Assembly: GCF_003852525.1 (NCBI RefSeq)
Contig: NZ_QAJL01000002.1
Span: 810,895 to 874,894 of the forward strand
DNA length: 64,000 nucleotides
Reading direction: 5' to 3'
Source of the DNA: Pedobacter sp. KBW06
Lineage (GTDB): Bacteria > Bacteroidota > Bacteroidia > Sphingobacteriales > Sphingobacteriaceae
In this document: in pieces, positions 24,983-34,812 of the stretch
Numbering within the stretch: the first letter of the stretch is position 1
Layout: each line of letters begins with the position of its first letter
Made by a program: the position numbers and the translations under genes
The notes under the pieces: generated by a model
Database searches by the model: none
The model's input: only the letters and a program-made list of their open reading frames with translations
Told to the model about the DNA's origin: nothing

Positions 24983-25015
24983 AAAAAAGGCCGGAAAACC
25001 TAAGTCTGCCGGCCT
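24983..25015 (-). terminator. Terminator of the SusCD operon
   Basis: On the minus strand the stem AGGCCGG/CCGGCCT closes a 14-nt loop and is followed by TTTTTT. It lies 46 nt after the DUF4302 stop codon. A run of eight G (25024-25031) sits between gene and hairpin. Confidence 0.85.
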
Positions 25016-25060
25016 CAATTAAAGGGGGGGGAGCGTTATCTAAATCTTCTGCTCTTATTA

Positions 25061-26392
25061 TTATTGAAGAATTCCTGTAACACCAAATGCAGGCGTTTGA
25101 ATACTGGTCAGGTTACCTAACAATCTTTTATTAGGTAAATCATTATAATAATCCAGTTTGAAAGTATCACTACTGAATTTATTTAACATCGCTGTTTTCA
25201 TCATATTCAATAATGCCGGACCTGCGCCGCCACTTGCGGTCAATCCGCTGAACTTAAATTCACCCGTTGCTGTTTTGGTATAATCAAAAGTATAGAACGC
25301 TTGAAACACGTTTCCTGACTGGATCAAATAAAAACTAATGACAAAGGTTTTCGCTCCGGTATTGAATGCAAAATCAAAGTCGCTTATCGTGGAACTAAAG
25401 CTGGTAGCAGCGTTCGCTTTCACCTGATTGTAGGCAGTAACGAAGGCTTGCCCTGCTCCTGCTAAAGGAGTAGCACCAGGAATATATAGAGAGTTTACAG
25501 AATTCCCAATTAGTTCATGTAAAGGAATAATGGCAGAACTGCTCTTTAATACTTCTATTTTAGTACCAGCCGATGTATTCACAAATAATTTCTGCAATTC
25601 CGGATTAAAGTCTAATGACTGATAATCAGTCCCCGAAAAGCTCAGTGCTTTACGAAACAATAAACCTGAGGTGGAAAAAGAAAGGGGCACTTTAGCACCA
25701 GAAAGGACACCTTCTTTTAGCGAATTAAGGGTAATCGCCCTTACAGAAACATCAGTATTTGCGGTCACCTGAACCTTTTTTGTGTTGTCTTTTGGATCCA
25801 GAAAGTAAAGAAAAGGGTTGGTCACCAAATAATTGGTCAAGTCACCCACCATTGTAGAGAAAGCTGCTGAAGTATAAAAGGCTTTATCCGCAGCACTTGC
25901 TTTAATTAAAGTAAGCGGGGTATTTCTCTTTTTCCCAACCAGTTTAAGGGTATCCCCTTTTTGTTCTCTGATCTCAAATTCAAAATCGGAACCATATCCT
26001 GCTCCTTCCAGACCTCCGAATTTATTAGGATCAGGATCGGTTAACAAATGAAGATAAGAGTAAGTGTCGAATATCAGCGTGGGAGTCATTACCTGCTTAA
26101 CCTGATACGTACTTTCAAAAGACTCAGCTGAATAATCAGTATCATAATCAGCCCTCATCGTTACACGGTCATTGGCTTTAAAATCCAGATAGAAATTGTA
26201 ACCACCACCAACTGCATCAGTATAGAGATAACCTTTCCAGCCATTAGTGCTACTTAAAAGTTCTTTTTTATATTTCTCTACACTTTCAGTATTGCGTTCT
26301 TCCGGTCGCTTTCCATCGACAAGCTTCTCATCTTTTTTACAGGCCTGGATTCCAAGCACTGCAAAAAGTCCTATTATAAATATCTTTTTCAT
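25061..26392 (-). CDS. DUF4302 domain-containing lipoprotein
   Basis: A 443-residue lipoprotein (MKKIFIIGLFAVLGIQACKK). The N-terminal region (ELLSSTNGWKGYLYTD, GGGYNFYLDFKANDRVTMRAD, TLIFDTYSYLHLLTDPDPNKFGG) is the DUF4302 signature. The family is found almost only downstream of SusC/SusD pairs with the zinc metallohydrolase lipoprotein, as here. It is probably a surface-exposed accessory binding protein. Last gene of the operon, before a terminator. Confidence 0.9.
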   Translation of the reverse strand: MKKIFIIGLFAVLGIQACKKDEKLVDGKRPEERNTESVEKYKKELLSSTNGWKGYLYTDAVGGGYNFYLDFKANDRVTMRADYDTDYSAESFESTYQVKQVMTPTLIFDTYSYLHLLTDPDPNKFGGLEGAGYGSDFEFEIREQKGDTLKLVGKKRNTPLTLIKASAADKAFYTSAAFSTMVGDLTNYLVTNPFLYFLDPKDNTKKVQVTANTDVSVRAITLNSLKEGVLSGAKVPLSFSTSGLLFRKALSFSGTDYQSLDFNPELQKLFVNTSAGTKIEVLKSSSAIIPLHELIGNSVNSLYIPGATPLAGAGQAFVTAYNQVKANAATSFSSTISDFDFAFNTGAKTFVISFYLIQSGNVFQAFYTFDYTKTATGEFKFSGLTASGGAGPALLNMMKTAMLNKFSSDTFKLDYYNDLPNKRLLGNLTSIQTPAFGVTGILQ

Positions 26393-26413
26393 TAGATTCT
26401 AATTATTTAATGA

Positions 26414-27766
26414 TTATTTCTTTAGCGTTCCATAAAACCAAAACTGATTGTTTACGGCAACTGAAAATCCGCCCAATACACCTTTGGAGTTAGGGATAAC
26501 TCCCTCTATCCAGTCCAGTTTCAAAGTACTCGCAGTCAAATGGTCCAATATTGGCTTAAATTGTGCTTGTAAGGCAGTACCATTTGCATACTCCTGGCCC
26601 GTTCCTGCCGGAGCAATCGCAAATTGAACGAGTCCATTACCTGGGGATATATTTGCAGTAATATTATACCAGAATCCTCCGTTAAAAGTTGCGGATGTTC
26701 CTGTAAATTTCAACACCATATCGACTCTGTTAGTCTTAACATTCACAAAATCCAAATTAAATGCCGAGCCAAGTGTAATTCCGGTTCTCGTGAAAAGTGC
26801 TGTTCTTGAAGCATCAAAAGCAGTCACAAATGCTGCCGGTTCGCTTACCGCATTTCTGTTGAATGAGAATCCTTTGTACACACCTGCACTCAGATTAAGC
26901 GCAAATGATCTTGATGTTCCCGTAAGCGCTTCTTTAGCAATTTTCACTTTCGCCTGTAATGCCCGAAAATCGAGACCGTAGTTTATTTTGTAATAATCCA
27001 CAACGTATTGCTCTTTCTTTCTCAACTTGGCCTCAGCATCAGCAGGAGCCGTGTTTGCAAAAGCATCAAAAAACTCCTGTCCCTCAACCAATAGAGTAGC
27101 AACAGTTTCTGCAAAGTCCTCGTTTTTATTGTTGCGGGCATATCTGGTAATGTATCCCAATGCCTTTGCATTAGCCAAAGTATTGGCAAATGAAACCCAG
27201 GAAGCACCAACATATTCAGGTGATATTTTCTCATAATCAGGAGAAATCGGAATCGTCTGATGTAAAATGTGTACAAATTCATGGTGAATGGTATGCAACA
27301 TCAATTCCACTGCAGGGACATTGTTCTTGTCATAATCATTGATGGTAAACAAATTCACCCTTCTTCCTGCCTCAGCTGTACCCAAGGTGATTGTGCCATC
27401 CATATTGTGTTGTGCACTACCTACCAATGCTATTTGCTTAGGAACCAATGGCTTGAAAAACCCAGCCCCTGCAATTTCCATGTAAGGTTTTATCCAGACG
27501 TCCCGCACAGCCTCTAATGCAGGTTGAATCTGATCTTCTCTAACCGGTGTCAGTTCCTTATCGATAGGCGCCTGAAAACGATCAAAACGATATAATACCT
27601 CTATATTATAAGGATTTAAATAATTATTATTCAACCACGTATCTACTGATCCCGGTATGTAAGTAACCGGGTTTGTCTTTGTTAAATCAACATTTAATGC
27701 CTTTTCCTTTTTACATGATGCCAGAGCAGTACTCAACACCAATGTATACATAAAAATCTTTCTCAT
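26414..27766 (-). CDS. Substrate import-associated zinc metallohydrolase lipoprotein (HExxH)
   Basis: A 450-residue lipoprotein (MRKIFMYTLVLSTALASCKK). The zinc motif is HHEFVHILHQT (HEFVH), about residues 164-174, in a helix followed by ISPEYVGASWVSFANTLANAKALGYITRYA with acidic residues that could give the third ligand, and a later EDFAETVATLLVEG. This is the family NCBI names after its place beside SusC/SusD. A C-terminal part (from about residue 300) resembles the DUF4302-like beta domain. It presumably trims a peptide or other substrate at the cell surface before import. Confidence 0.9.
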   Translation of the reverse strand: MRKIFMYTLVLSTALASCKKEKALNVDLTKTNPVTYIPGSVDTWLNNNYLNPYNIEVLYRFDRFQAPIDKELTPVREDQIQPALEAVRDVWIKPYMEIAGAGFFKPLVPKQIALVGSAQHNMDGTITLGTAEAGRRVNLFTINDYDKNNVPAVELMLHTIHHEFVHILHQTIPISPDYEKISPEYVGASWVSFANTLANAKALGYITRYARNNKNEDFAETVATLLVEGQEFFDAFANTAPADAEAKLRKKEQYVVDYYKINYGLDFRALQAKVKIAKEALTGTSRSFALNLSAGVYKGFSFNRNAVSEPAAFVTAFDASRTALFTRTGITLGSAFNLDFVNVKTNRVDMVLKFTGTSATFNGGFWYNITANISPGNGLVQFAIAPAGTGQEYANGTALQAQFKPILDHLTASTLKLDWIEGVIPNSKGVLGGFSVAVNNQFWFYGTLKK

Positions 27767-27768
27767 AA

Positions 27769-29259
27769 TTATCTTGGGTTAAGTTCTAATCCAGCTTTTA
27801 CAACAGGCTTTGGCAATTGGAAAACCCGTCTTGGATCGTCTGCCTTTAGCTCTATATAAGTCTTATTATTGTTCACATCTTTGATCAAATGTCTGATCGT
27901 TAATTTATGTCTGTTTAAATCAAACCAGCGAAGGCCTTCAGTCACAAATTCGACTTTCTTCAAGTCCAGAATGGTTTTTATTAAGCCAGCTTTAGTATCA
28001 TCAATCTGATAATAGTCTACAATATCCGCAAGGGTCACGCCATGTAAAGCAGGATTATAATTTGTGATTTTTGTACTCAGGAATGCATTAATATCCGCCA
28101 ATGCCAAATCCGGCTGATTACTTGAAGCATAAGCTTCAGCACGATTCATCAGCAATTCATCTGTAGTAAATAAAGGCACCATAACATAAGGCTGTCCGAA
28201 TCCTGAACCAATCTGGCTTTCAAAGAACAATTCCTTCCATTTACCAAGAGAATAAAATGGATCTACATAAAACTGACGGTAAGCAAAATTTCCACCGGTA
28301 ATATTGGGTCCGTTCACCTCGCCGTTAATGATGGTCAGTCCCAGACCATATCTGATGTTGCTGGCCCTACCCCATACAGAGTTCGCCTCTCCCATTAAAA
28401 GATTCGAATTCTGAGTCGACTCTGTAAACATTTTTACAAATTCTGCAGGAACAAGTTTGCTGTAAATCGTATTCCATGGCCTAAGGTTGGCTTTAAATAC
28501 ATCCAGATTCGGAAATACACTTCCTGCATACTGAATCACCTTAGGATAATCTCCTTTGAATAAATAAAAACGTGCAGCGAAAGCATTCGTTGCAGCTTGG
28601 GTAAAATGATATTTAGGTACTTTATAGGCAGAATTTTTAATCAAAGGCATGCCTTCTGTTAGATCTTTTTCAATCAGTGCATAAGTGCTGGCCACTGTAC
28701 CGCGCTCATATTTACCGGAAACAATTGTTTCTGGTTTGGTTACATAAGGAACACCAGGTGAACCATTCGCCCCACCAATCTCATATGTTTTAGCATACAA
28801 ACTAACCAGCATGAAATGAGCATAAGCCCTTGCTACAAGCGCTTCCCCTTTGTAAGGAATCAAAGTAGGGTCATTAGGTTTTGTTTCGATGTACTCCAAT
28901 GCATTATTTGCAGAAGCAATGGCAAGGTAACATTCATTCCAGTAATTATCGGTAGTACCAGGTTGATTTCCACCATTTTCAAAATCCTTCCAAAAATAAG
29001 CAGCCTCCCAGGAATCACTTGCAGAATTGGAACGATAGTCCGTTCTAGGCCCTTTGTCCTCTGAATTGTCTGAAGCATTTTCCGTGAATGAAAGATACTC
29101 TGCTTTTGGATAAGCCGTTACAAGTAACTGTGCGACTTTCTCCGTAGAATTTAATTGTGTACGTAAATCCGGTGTTTTCTCCAGATATTTTTTACAGCCC
29201 GCCGCAGTTAAACTGAGTCCGGCTAAGGCGAGTATGTATATATTCTTATTAAGTTTCAT
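27769..29259 (-). CDS. SusD/RagB family outer-membrane lipoprotein
   Basis: A 496-residue lipoprotein (LALAGLSLTAAGCKKYLEK). It has the TPR-helical SusD fold, with SANNALEYIE, YKGEALVARAYAHFMLVSLYAKTY, ATNAFAARFYLFKGDY in the N-terminal half and FTTDELLMNRAEAYAS, KKVEFVTEGLRWFDLNRHKL in the C-terminal RagB/SusD domain. It acts as the substrate lid on the SusC channel, whose gene ends 10 nt upstream. The substrate is not evident; no glycoside hydrolases are in this operon, and the metallohydrolase points to a peptide-like or metal-linked cargo. Confidence 0.95.
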   Translation of the reverse strand: MKLNKNIYILALAGLSLTAAGCKKYLEKTPDLRTQLNSTEKVAQLLVTAYPKAEYLSFTENASDNSEDKGPRTDYRSNSASDSWEAAYFWKDFENGGNQPGTTDNYWNECYLAIASANNALEYIETKPNDPTLIPYKGEALVARAYAHFMLVSLYAKTYEIGGANGSPGVPYVTKPETIVSGKYERGTVASTYALIEKDLTEGMPLIKNSAYKVPKYHFTQAATNAFAARFYLFKGDYPKVIQYAGSVFPNLDVFKANLRPWNTIYSKLVPAEFVKMFTESTQNSNLLMGEANSVWGRASNIRYGLGLTIINGEVNGPNITGGNFAYRQFYVDPFYSLGKWKELFFESQIGSGFGQPYVMVPLFTTDELLMNRAEAYASSNQPDLALADINAFLSTKITNYNPALHGVTLADIVDYYQIDDTKAGLIKTILDLKKVEFVTEGLRWFDLNRHKLTIRHLIKDVNNNKTYIELKADDPRRVFQLPKPVVKAGLELNPR

Positions 29260-29269
29260 GGTCTAAATT

Positions 29270-32200
29270 TTAAAATCCGAGTTTTAATGATAGCGAGTAC
29301 TGACGTGGGATTGGCATAGCCACACCTCCGGCTCCGAAGAATTCAGGATCCTGTCCGTTCAAACGACTATCTGAATAAATAAGCCATACGTTATTACCTA
29401 CAACACCAAGTGAAGCATTGGTTGCCCCAATACGTTTCACCCATTCTTTAGGTAACTGATAAGTCAACATTACTTGTTTTAACCTTGCAAAACCTCCGTC
29501 GGCAACTCGTGCAGAAGAATAATTATATGCATTATAAGGATAAACTCCCTGACCAAAATTACTTGCAACATATTTGTCTGCAATAGCCGGCACATCAGTT
29601 TTAAGCTCATCACCAGGTTGAGTCCAACGACGCAAGAAGTCATTTGACATCGCAGAAAGGTCAGAATACTCCTTGTTGAAACTAGGATTTAAACGAACCT
29701 TGTTTCCCGCACTAAACGTAACCAATGCACTTAAAGAGAAGTTGCCATAGCTAAATCTGTTGGAATATCCTCCTGTAATTTTAGGGTCAATCTGTCCTTC
29801 ATATTTAAGATTATCCAGATTGTTGCTTTGGAAATATACACTCTTAGATTTCCTGTTTCCATTCTCATCAATAAAAGTTGGAACTCCGTCTTTAGGATCT
29901 AATCCATCAAAAACAATGGAAAAAAGCGCTCGTTGTGGATAACCTACTCTTGGTCCACCGTTCTCATTGATCAAACTGAAAATTGTCGGAGTATTTTCCA
30001 ATGTGGTAATCTCACCTTTATGAAAGCCAAAATTCAGGTTTGTACTCCATTTAAACTTATCGTTGTTAATCACCTTTGCATTCAGGGTAAATTCAATACC
30101 CTTTGATTTCATATCAGCGTAATTCGCCAGTTTGAAGCCCTCACCACCGATACCGGCAGTAGGAATACGACCAATCAAATCATAACCATTACGTTTATAA
30201 AGATCGATTGACACAGATAGTCTCTCTTTCAGGAAGCCCAGGTCAAAACCAATGTTAGTTTCATACTGTTTCTCCCAGGTCAACTCACTGTTCTCTAAAC
30301 CGTCTATATAAATAGAAGATTCTTTATCTGAATTATCTTGCCTTCTTGTAGTCTGATTACGCAGGATAATTGAAGAGTTTCTTGCATTTGCAGTACTTGC
30401 CGTTAAACCATAAGTTGCACGGATGGTGGCTCTGCTAAGGATATTCTGTTGTTTAAAAAAGTCTTCTTCATGCATATTCCATGCGCCGCTGACATTCCAG
30501 GTAGGCAACCATCTTGCAACTGCACTCGCGCCCAGAAGATTTGATCCATCATAACGACCAGTTGCGTTAATGCTGTATTTACCTTTGTAAGAGTAAGCCA
30601 ATCTTGTCATATAAGACAAATAGCGCTCATATTCATATCCCATTCCATAATAGAAAGAGTTGGCCTCTACAGACTGCTTGAAATAATCCGAAGTTAAAAA
30701 TGGAACCCCACCTCTGTCAAACTGATAACCAACACCGTTATTAAATCGGTTTTGTTTATCAATGTATCTCAACTCTGCAGATCCAAATGCATTAAACAAA
30801 TGATCTTCGTTAAAAACCTTATCGTATTCAACGGAATGACGCATGTAATAATTTACCAGGTTGTTGTTCGTTACATTATAGAAACCACCTTCTGGTAATA
30901 CAATCATCGGTAAAGAACCCGGTTTCGATGGGTCAGAATATAAAAATCTATTGTTTTCAATTACGTTCTGATTGTCATATGCACGATAGGCACGTGCAGT
31001 ATTTGAATATTCAGTAATGCTATGCTCTCTGTCTGATTTTACATAACGGTAAGCACCATCAAATGAATACTTCAGGCCATCCAGAATTTTATACTTTAAA
31101 CCACCCTGGATTTTCAAATCAACTAAAGTGGTCTTAATACTATTATTTTCCAGCTCATGTAAGATGTTAAATGGAGCAAAGTTCTGAGTAAAGAATTCTC
31201 TGTTCCCATTCTCATCAAATGGGGTTAGCACCCGACTTGTATTTAAAGCATATTTAAATGGATTGATATCAAAATCTCTCTGCAATTGTCCTGTAACAGC
31301 ATTATCTTCTCTGTTTACAGTACCGGGACTACGCTGATCTCTGATCGAGCCTTGTGACATCAATTCGATTTGAAGGCGGTCAGACAGATCAAAAGTTCCT
31401 CTCAATGTTCCTGTAAAGCGCTTTACTCCGTCACCGACTGTCCAGCCACTGTCATGTAAGAAACTGGTAGAGGCGTATACTTTCGACTTTGCAGTACCAG
31501 ACATTACACTGAAGGAATGATCCTGCATTAAAGAATTACGGAATAGTACATCGAACCAGTCCGTATTGGCATTTGCATAACGATTCAGGAATTGCAAACG
31601 GCTTGGCTGATCATTTCTAAGATTAAAAGAATCTGTGGCCGGATCGTAAACATACATCTGATCGTACATTTTACGAAAAACACCGCCATTCGACTGTCTT
31701 GAAACATCCGCATGATTTAGCCACCCTTTGTTCGCCATGTCCAGATAAACCTGCATCTGGTCAGCTGAATTCATAATATCAAACTGATCATAATTTGGCT
31801 TTAAGAAGGTGGTAAAGTTACCAGAGTAAGATATTATTGGCTTACCTTCAGTATTCTTTCCTTTTTTAGTGGAAACAACAACAACACCATTCATCGCTCT
31901 CGCACCGTACATCGCTGTTGCAGATGCATCTCTCAAAATTTCAAAGCTTTCGATATCATCAGGATTTAATCCTGCAACTGATGACCCAATCAATGTAGAA
32001 GGGTCTCCTGTTGACAATTGCTCGTTAGAGATATTTACGATATCCTCCAGGATAATTCCATCTACAACCCAAAGTGGCTTGTTGTCCCCACTGATAGAGG
32101 TCGCACCACGGACACGAATCTTTGGAGCCGCACCGAATGTACCTGAGACGTTTTGTACTGATACCCCGGCAACCTGGCCCTCAAGCATGCGGCTGACATC

Positions 32201-32899
32201 CTGAATACCGCTTCTTTCTACGTCTGAGGCTTTTAATTTAGTAGCCGCACCTGTAAATAATTTCTTGTTCAGGTCCTGATAACCGGTAGAAATCGTTACT
32301 TCTTTCAATTGGCTGATATCCTCGTCAAGCGTCACATTAATGACTGTCTTTCCGGCAACGGCTACTTCCTGAGACCTGTAACCGATCGCGGAAAAAACAA
32401 GTGTAGCACCGTCTTTTACCTTGATCTGAAATTCGCCTTCACCATTTGTAGACACACCGTTGGAAAGGCCTTTCTCACGGACACTCGCACCAGGAAGTGA
32501 TTCAATTTTACCATTGGTAGATTTCGATTTAACAACACCTTTGATCACTACATCTCTGTTAACCACAGTTACAGGGATTCTCTTTAAAATTACTTGCTTC
32601 CCTACTATATTGTAGTTTATTCCTCTTAGTTTTAAAGGCTCAAGATCAGTTCTGATAGAAATGAGTTTAACAGGTACGTCAATAGACATTTCCTTATTGA
32701 TTTGAGCAGCATCGTACACGAAACTTACCTGATAAGCATTCTCTATTGTCTTTAGATAAATATCTAATCTTTCTGTCTTAATTGCGCTTTTTTGCAATTC
32801 ATCAGCCTTTGCTAATGAAAAACAACAGAAGGTGAAAAATAATATGGCACTGAGACCATACTTCAATCTCCGCAATTTTCTTTGGTAGTTTTTCTCCAT
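29270..32899 (-). CDS. SusC/RagA family TonB-dependent outer-membrane transporter with STN domain
   Basis: A 1209-residue receptor. After the signal (residues 1-33) comes an STN (secretin/TonB N-terminal) domain at about 40-110, a carboxypeptidase-D-like regulatory domain (VVIKGVVKSKSTNGKIESLPGA, FSAIGYRSQEV) at about 120-200, the plug (SGIQDVSRMLEGQVAGVSVQNVSG, IRVRGATSISGDNKPLWVVDG, LNPDDIESFEILRDASATAMYG) and the beta-barrel ending in the terminal aromatic LSLKLGF. The STN domain is the part that contacts FecR-type anti-sigma factors, which fits the FecR gene 30 nt upstream. Pumps its cargo through the outer membrane with TonB energy. Confidence 0.96.
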   Translation of the reverse strand: MEKNYQRKLRRLKYGLSAILFFTFCCFSLAKADELQKSAIKTERLDIYLKTIENAYQVSFVYDAAQINKEMSIDVPVKLISIRTDLEPLKLRGINYNIVGKQVILKRIPVTVVNRDVVIKGVVKSKSTNGKIESLPGASVREKGLSNGVSTNGEGEFQIKVKDGATLVFSAIGYRSQEVAVAGKTVINVTLDEDISQLKEVTISTGYQDLNKKLFTGAATKLKASDVERSGIQDVSRMLEGQVAGVSVQNVSGTFGAAPKIRVRGATSISGDNKPLWVVDGIILEDIVNISNEQLSTGDPSTLIGSSVAGLNPDDIESFEILRDASATAMYGARAMNGVVVVSTKKGKNTEGKPIISYSGNFTTFLKPNYDQFDIMNSADQMQVYLDMANKGWLNHADVSRQSNGGVFRKMYDQMYVYDPATDSFNLRNDQPSRLQFLNRYANANTDWFDVLFRNSLMQDHSFSVMSGTAKSKVYASTSFLHDSGWTVGDGVKRFTGTLRGTFDLSDRLQIELMSQGSIRDQRSPGTVNREDNAVTGQLQRDFDINPFKYALNTSRVLTPFDENGNREFFTQNFAPFNILHELENNSIKTTLVDLKIQGGLKYKILDGLKYSFDGAYRYVKSDREHSITEYSNTARAYRAYDNQNVIENNRFLYSDPSKPGSLPMIVLPEGGFYNVTNNNLVNYYMRHSVEYDKVFNEDHLFNAFGSAELRYIDKQNRFNNGVGYQFDRGGVPFLTSDYFKQSVEANSFYYGMGYEYERYLSYMTRLAYSYKGKYSINATGRYDGSNLLGASAVARWLPTWNVSGAWNMHEEDFFKQQNILSRATIRATYGLTASTANARNSSIILRNQTTRRQDNSDKESSIYIDGLENSELTWEKQYETNIGFDLGFLKERLSVSIDLYKRNGYDLIGRIPTAGIGGEGFKLANYADMKSKGIEFTLNAKVINNDKFKWSTNLNFGFHKGEITTLENTPTIFSLINENGGPRVGYPQRALFSIVFDGLDPKDGVPTFIDENGNRKSKSVYFQSNNLDNLKYEGQIDPKITGGYSNRFSYGNFSLSALVTFSAGNKVRLNPSFNKEYSDLSAMSNDFLRRWTQPGDELKTDVPAIADKYVASNFGQGVYPYNAYNYSSARVADGGFARLKQVMLTYQLPKEWVKRIGATNASLGVVGNNVWLIYSDSRLNGQDPEFFGAGGVAMPIPRQYSLSLKLGF

Positions 32900-32929
32900 A
32901 AATTAATTGTTGATTGGTTTTAAAGTTGA

Positions 32930-33895
32930 TTATAAGCTCTTAATAATGATCTTTTGATCTTGTCGTTTTATCTTTATAGAATAAGTCTCCTTCAGCGCGG
33001 TTAAGGCTTCTTCAAGACTTGTATTTTTAAAATTCGCATTAAATTTTTTCACAGTCAGCTTCCGGTCATGAAGGACGATGTTCACTCCGTAATATTCGCT
33101 CAGCTGTTTACAAACCTCATCGAGCGGCATATCGACGAAACGCAATTCCCTGGTAAACCAGGCTGAAGCATTCTCATCCTTTTTTAACTCAATTTTATTC
33201 TCCGTGTAACGATAGTTGACCGCTTCTCCAGCACCTAAAATAGAAGGCTTACTTGCTCGGTTAGGGCTAAACATGACCTTTCCTGTTTTCACAGAAAGAT
33301 TAATATTGGTCGCAGAATAATTAATGTTAAATGACGTACCAAGAACCTTAACGCTGGAATGGCCAATAGCAACCTCAAAGGGCCGTTTTGGATCACTGGC
33401 GATAAGGAAAAAAGCTTTCCCCTTCAACAAATCCAATGGCCGAAGCTCATCAGTAAATTTCTCGGGATAACGAATGGTACTATTTGCTGCCAGGATAATT
33501 TTTGAACCATCAGTAAGCAAGAGAGAATCTATTTCAGAATTTGTTGTCTTAACAATATAATTTACGGTAGTCTTCTGGCTATAAATCCAGAAACCAACAG
33601 TGAGTACTAAAACTGCAGCAGCAGCAACCCTGCTCCATCTGAAGATTCGTTTAGGTTCCACATAAGCCGCCTCGTCCAGGCGCGATCTGAAATTACGCAC
33701 CGATTTTTTAACATCAATACCCTGCAACCGTTTTGTTTCGGCAGCACTGTTCCATATTCTTTTAGTCTGCTGAAAATAAACTTCGTTCTCCTCAGACAAG
33801 GTTCTCAAGTGGTTTACCTCTACCGCTAAAATCTCATTTTCTGGTTCATTAAGGTGTTTCAGGATCATATCCTGAAAGGTTAGTTTGTCTTGCAA
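32930..33895 (-). CDS. FecR family anti-sigma factor with DUF4974 domain
   Basis: A 321-residue regulator: N-terminal cytoplasmic helical part, one membrane segment (VAAAAVLVLTVGFWIYS, about residues 91-107), the FecR domain (TNSEIDSLLLTDGSKIILAANSTIRYPEKF, GKAFFLIASDPKRPFEVAIGHSSVKVLGTSFNI) and the C-terminal DUF4974 (FVDMPLDEVCKQLSEYYGVNIVL, FNANFKNTSLEEALTAL). It relays loading of the STN-bearing SusC to the ECF sigma factor. The start is a TTG at 33895; an in-frame ATG at 33868 is the alternative and would shorten it by nine residues. Confidence 0.93.
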   Translation of the reverse strand: MQDKLTFQDMILKHLNEPENEILAVEVNHLRTLSEENEVYFQQTKRIWNSAAETKRLQGIDVKKSVRNFRSRLDEAAYVEPKRIFRWSRVAAAAVLVLTVGFWIYSQKTTVNYIVKTTNSEIDSLLLTDGSKIILAANSTIRYPEKFTDELRPLDLLKGKAFFLIASDPKRPFEVAIGHSSVKVLGTSFNINYSATNINLSVKTGKVMFSPNRASKPSILGAGEAVNYRYTENKIELKKDENASAWFTRELRFVDMPLDEVCKQLSEYYGVNIVLHDRKLTVKKFNANFKNTSLEEALTALKETYSIKIKRQDQKIIIKSL

Positions 33896-33926
33896 TTCGG
33901 TTAGGTTTGTATATAAGACAAATGGG

Positions 33927-33946
33927 TGACTAAAAACCCCTAGTCA
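33927..33946 (-). other. Small hairpin in the sigma-FecR spacer
   Basis: In the 103-nt gap between the sigma factor and FecR genes the minus strand reads TGACTAGGGGTTTTTAGTCA, a perfect 6-bp inverted repeat around an 8-nt loop. It could be a weak attenuator or a processing site. It has no U-tract strong enough to be called a terminator. Confidence 0.4.
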
Positions 33947-33998
33947 TATATGAATAAAAAAATAATATTTATTAAATATCCCGTGAGGGGCGATTGCC

Positions 33999-34616
33999 TT
34001 AGTATAAATACATGGCAAGAAGGTAGAAATACTTAAATTTCTTCCTGACCGGGCTATTTTCTGCAGCCTTAGAAACACGGCTTCTAAGAATCTTGAGCGC
34101 ATTTCCCATGTGATTTTCCACCGTTTTTTCAGAAATGCTCAGTTGTGAAGCAATGTCCCGGTATTTCAAGCCCTCCATTCTACTGAGCTTAAAAACCTGC
34201 TGGCATTTCTCCGGAAGCAGCTCAATTTCGTTATACAGCAGTACAATCAACTCGTTCTCTTCATCGTGACGCTCTGCATCATCGGGAGTGATATTATCTG
34301 CGATCTTTAAATGATGCTTCTCTATATTTTTTTGACGGTTTATAAAATTAATAGAAGCGTTTACTACACTGCGATACAGATAGGCTTTAATGGATTTGAT
34401 TTCTGATAACAATTCCTTTTCTTCCCAAATCTTCAGAAAAACATCCTGTACGATTTCTTCGGCGGCAGGAATGCTCTGAACATACTTATCAGAAACCAGA
34501 ATTAATTTCCTGAAATTATGAGAATAAAAATCAGTGAATGCATCCTTATTGTTATCCTCAATAAGTAAGAGTAAATCACTCCCTGAAATTACATCTATCG
34601 ATTTGCTGACACTCAT
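33999..34616 (-). CDS. ECF RNA polymerase sigma-70 factor (FecI-like)
   Basis: I start it at the ATG at 34616 (MSVSKSIDVISGSDLLLLIE), 205 residues; the longer frame begins at a TTG. Region 2 (FTDFYSHNFRKLILVSDKYV, AEEIVQDVFLKIWEEKELL, IKAYLYRSVVNASINFINRQ) and region 4 (LPEKCQQVFKLSRMEGLKYRDIASQLSISEKTVENHMGNALKILR) are complete. It pairs with the FecR gene and should direct transcription of the SusC/SusD operon when the substrate is sensed. Confidence 0.95.
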   Translation of the reverse strand: MSVSKSIDVISGSDLLLLIEDNNKDAFTDFYSHNFRKLILVSDKYVQSIPAAEEIVQDVFLKIWEEKELLSEIKSIKAYLYRSVVNASINFINRQKNIEKHHLKIADNITPDDAERHDEENELIVLLYNEIELLPEKCQQVFKLSRMEGLKYRDIASQLSISEKTVENHMGNALKILRSRVSKAAENSPVRKKFKYFYLLAMYLY

Positions 34617-34812
34617 CACACTCCTAACCAATTAGAATAATTTGAACAAAATCGAAATTATTACGTTAATAGCTCTAAAATATGGTTTAAGAAGGAATTA
34701 TTGATGAAAAAATAAAATATTATTAACTTAAATGGACTAAACCCATTATTCCAACAATGTTTTTACCCGGAAATAAAAAAAATAGCCTAAATAAAATAAG
34801 GAGAACTTATAA

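Noticed and set aside
25024..25031. Run of eight G as a phase-variation tract
   Set aside because: It lies downstream of the DUF4302 stop codon and before the terminator, outside any coding sequence or promoter, so slippage would change nothing obvious.
29760..32500. Several plus-strand ORFs within susC
   Set aside because: Antisense shadows of the TonB-dependent transporter gene.
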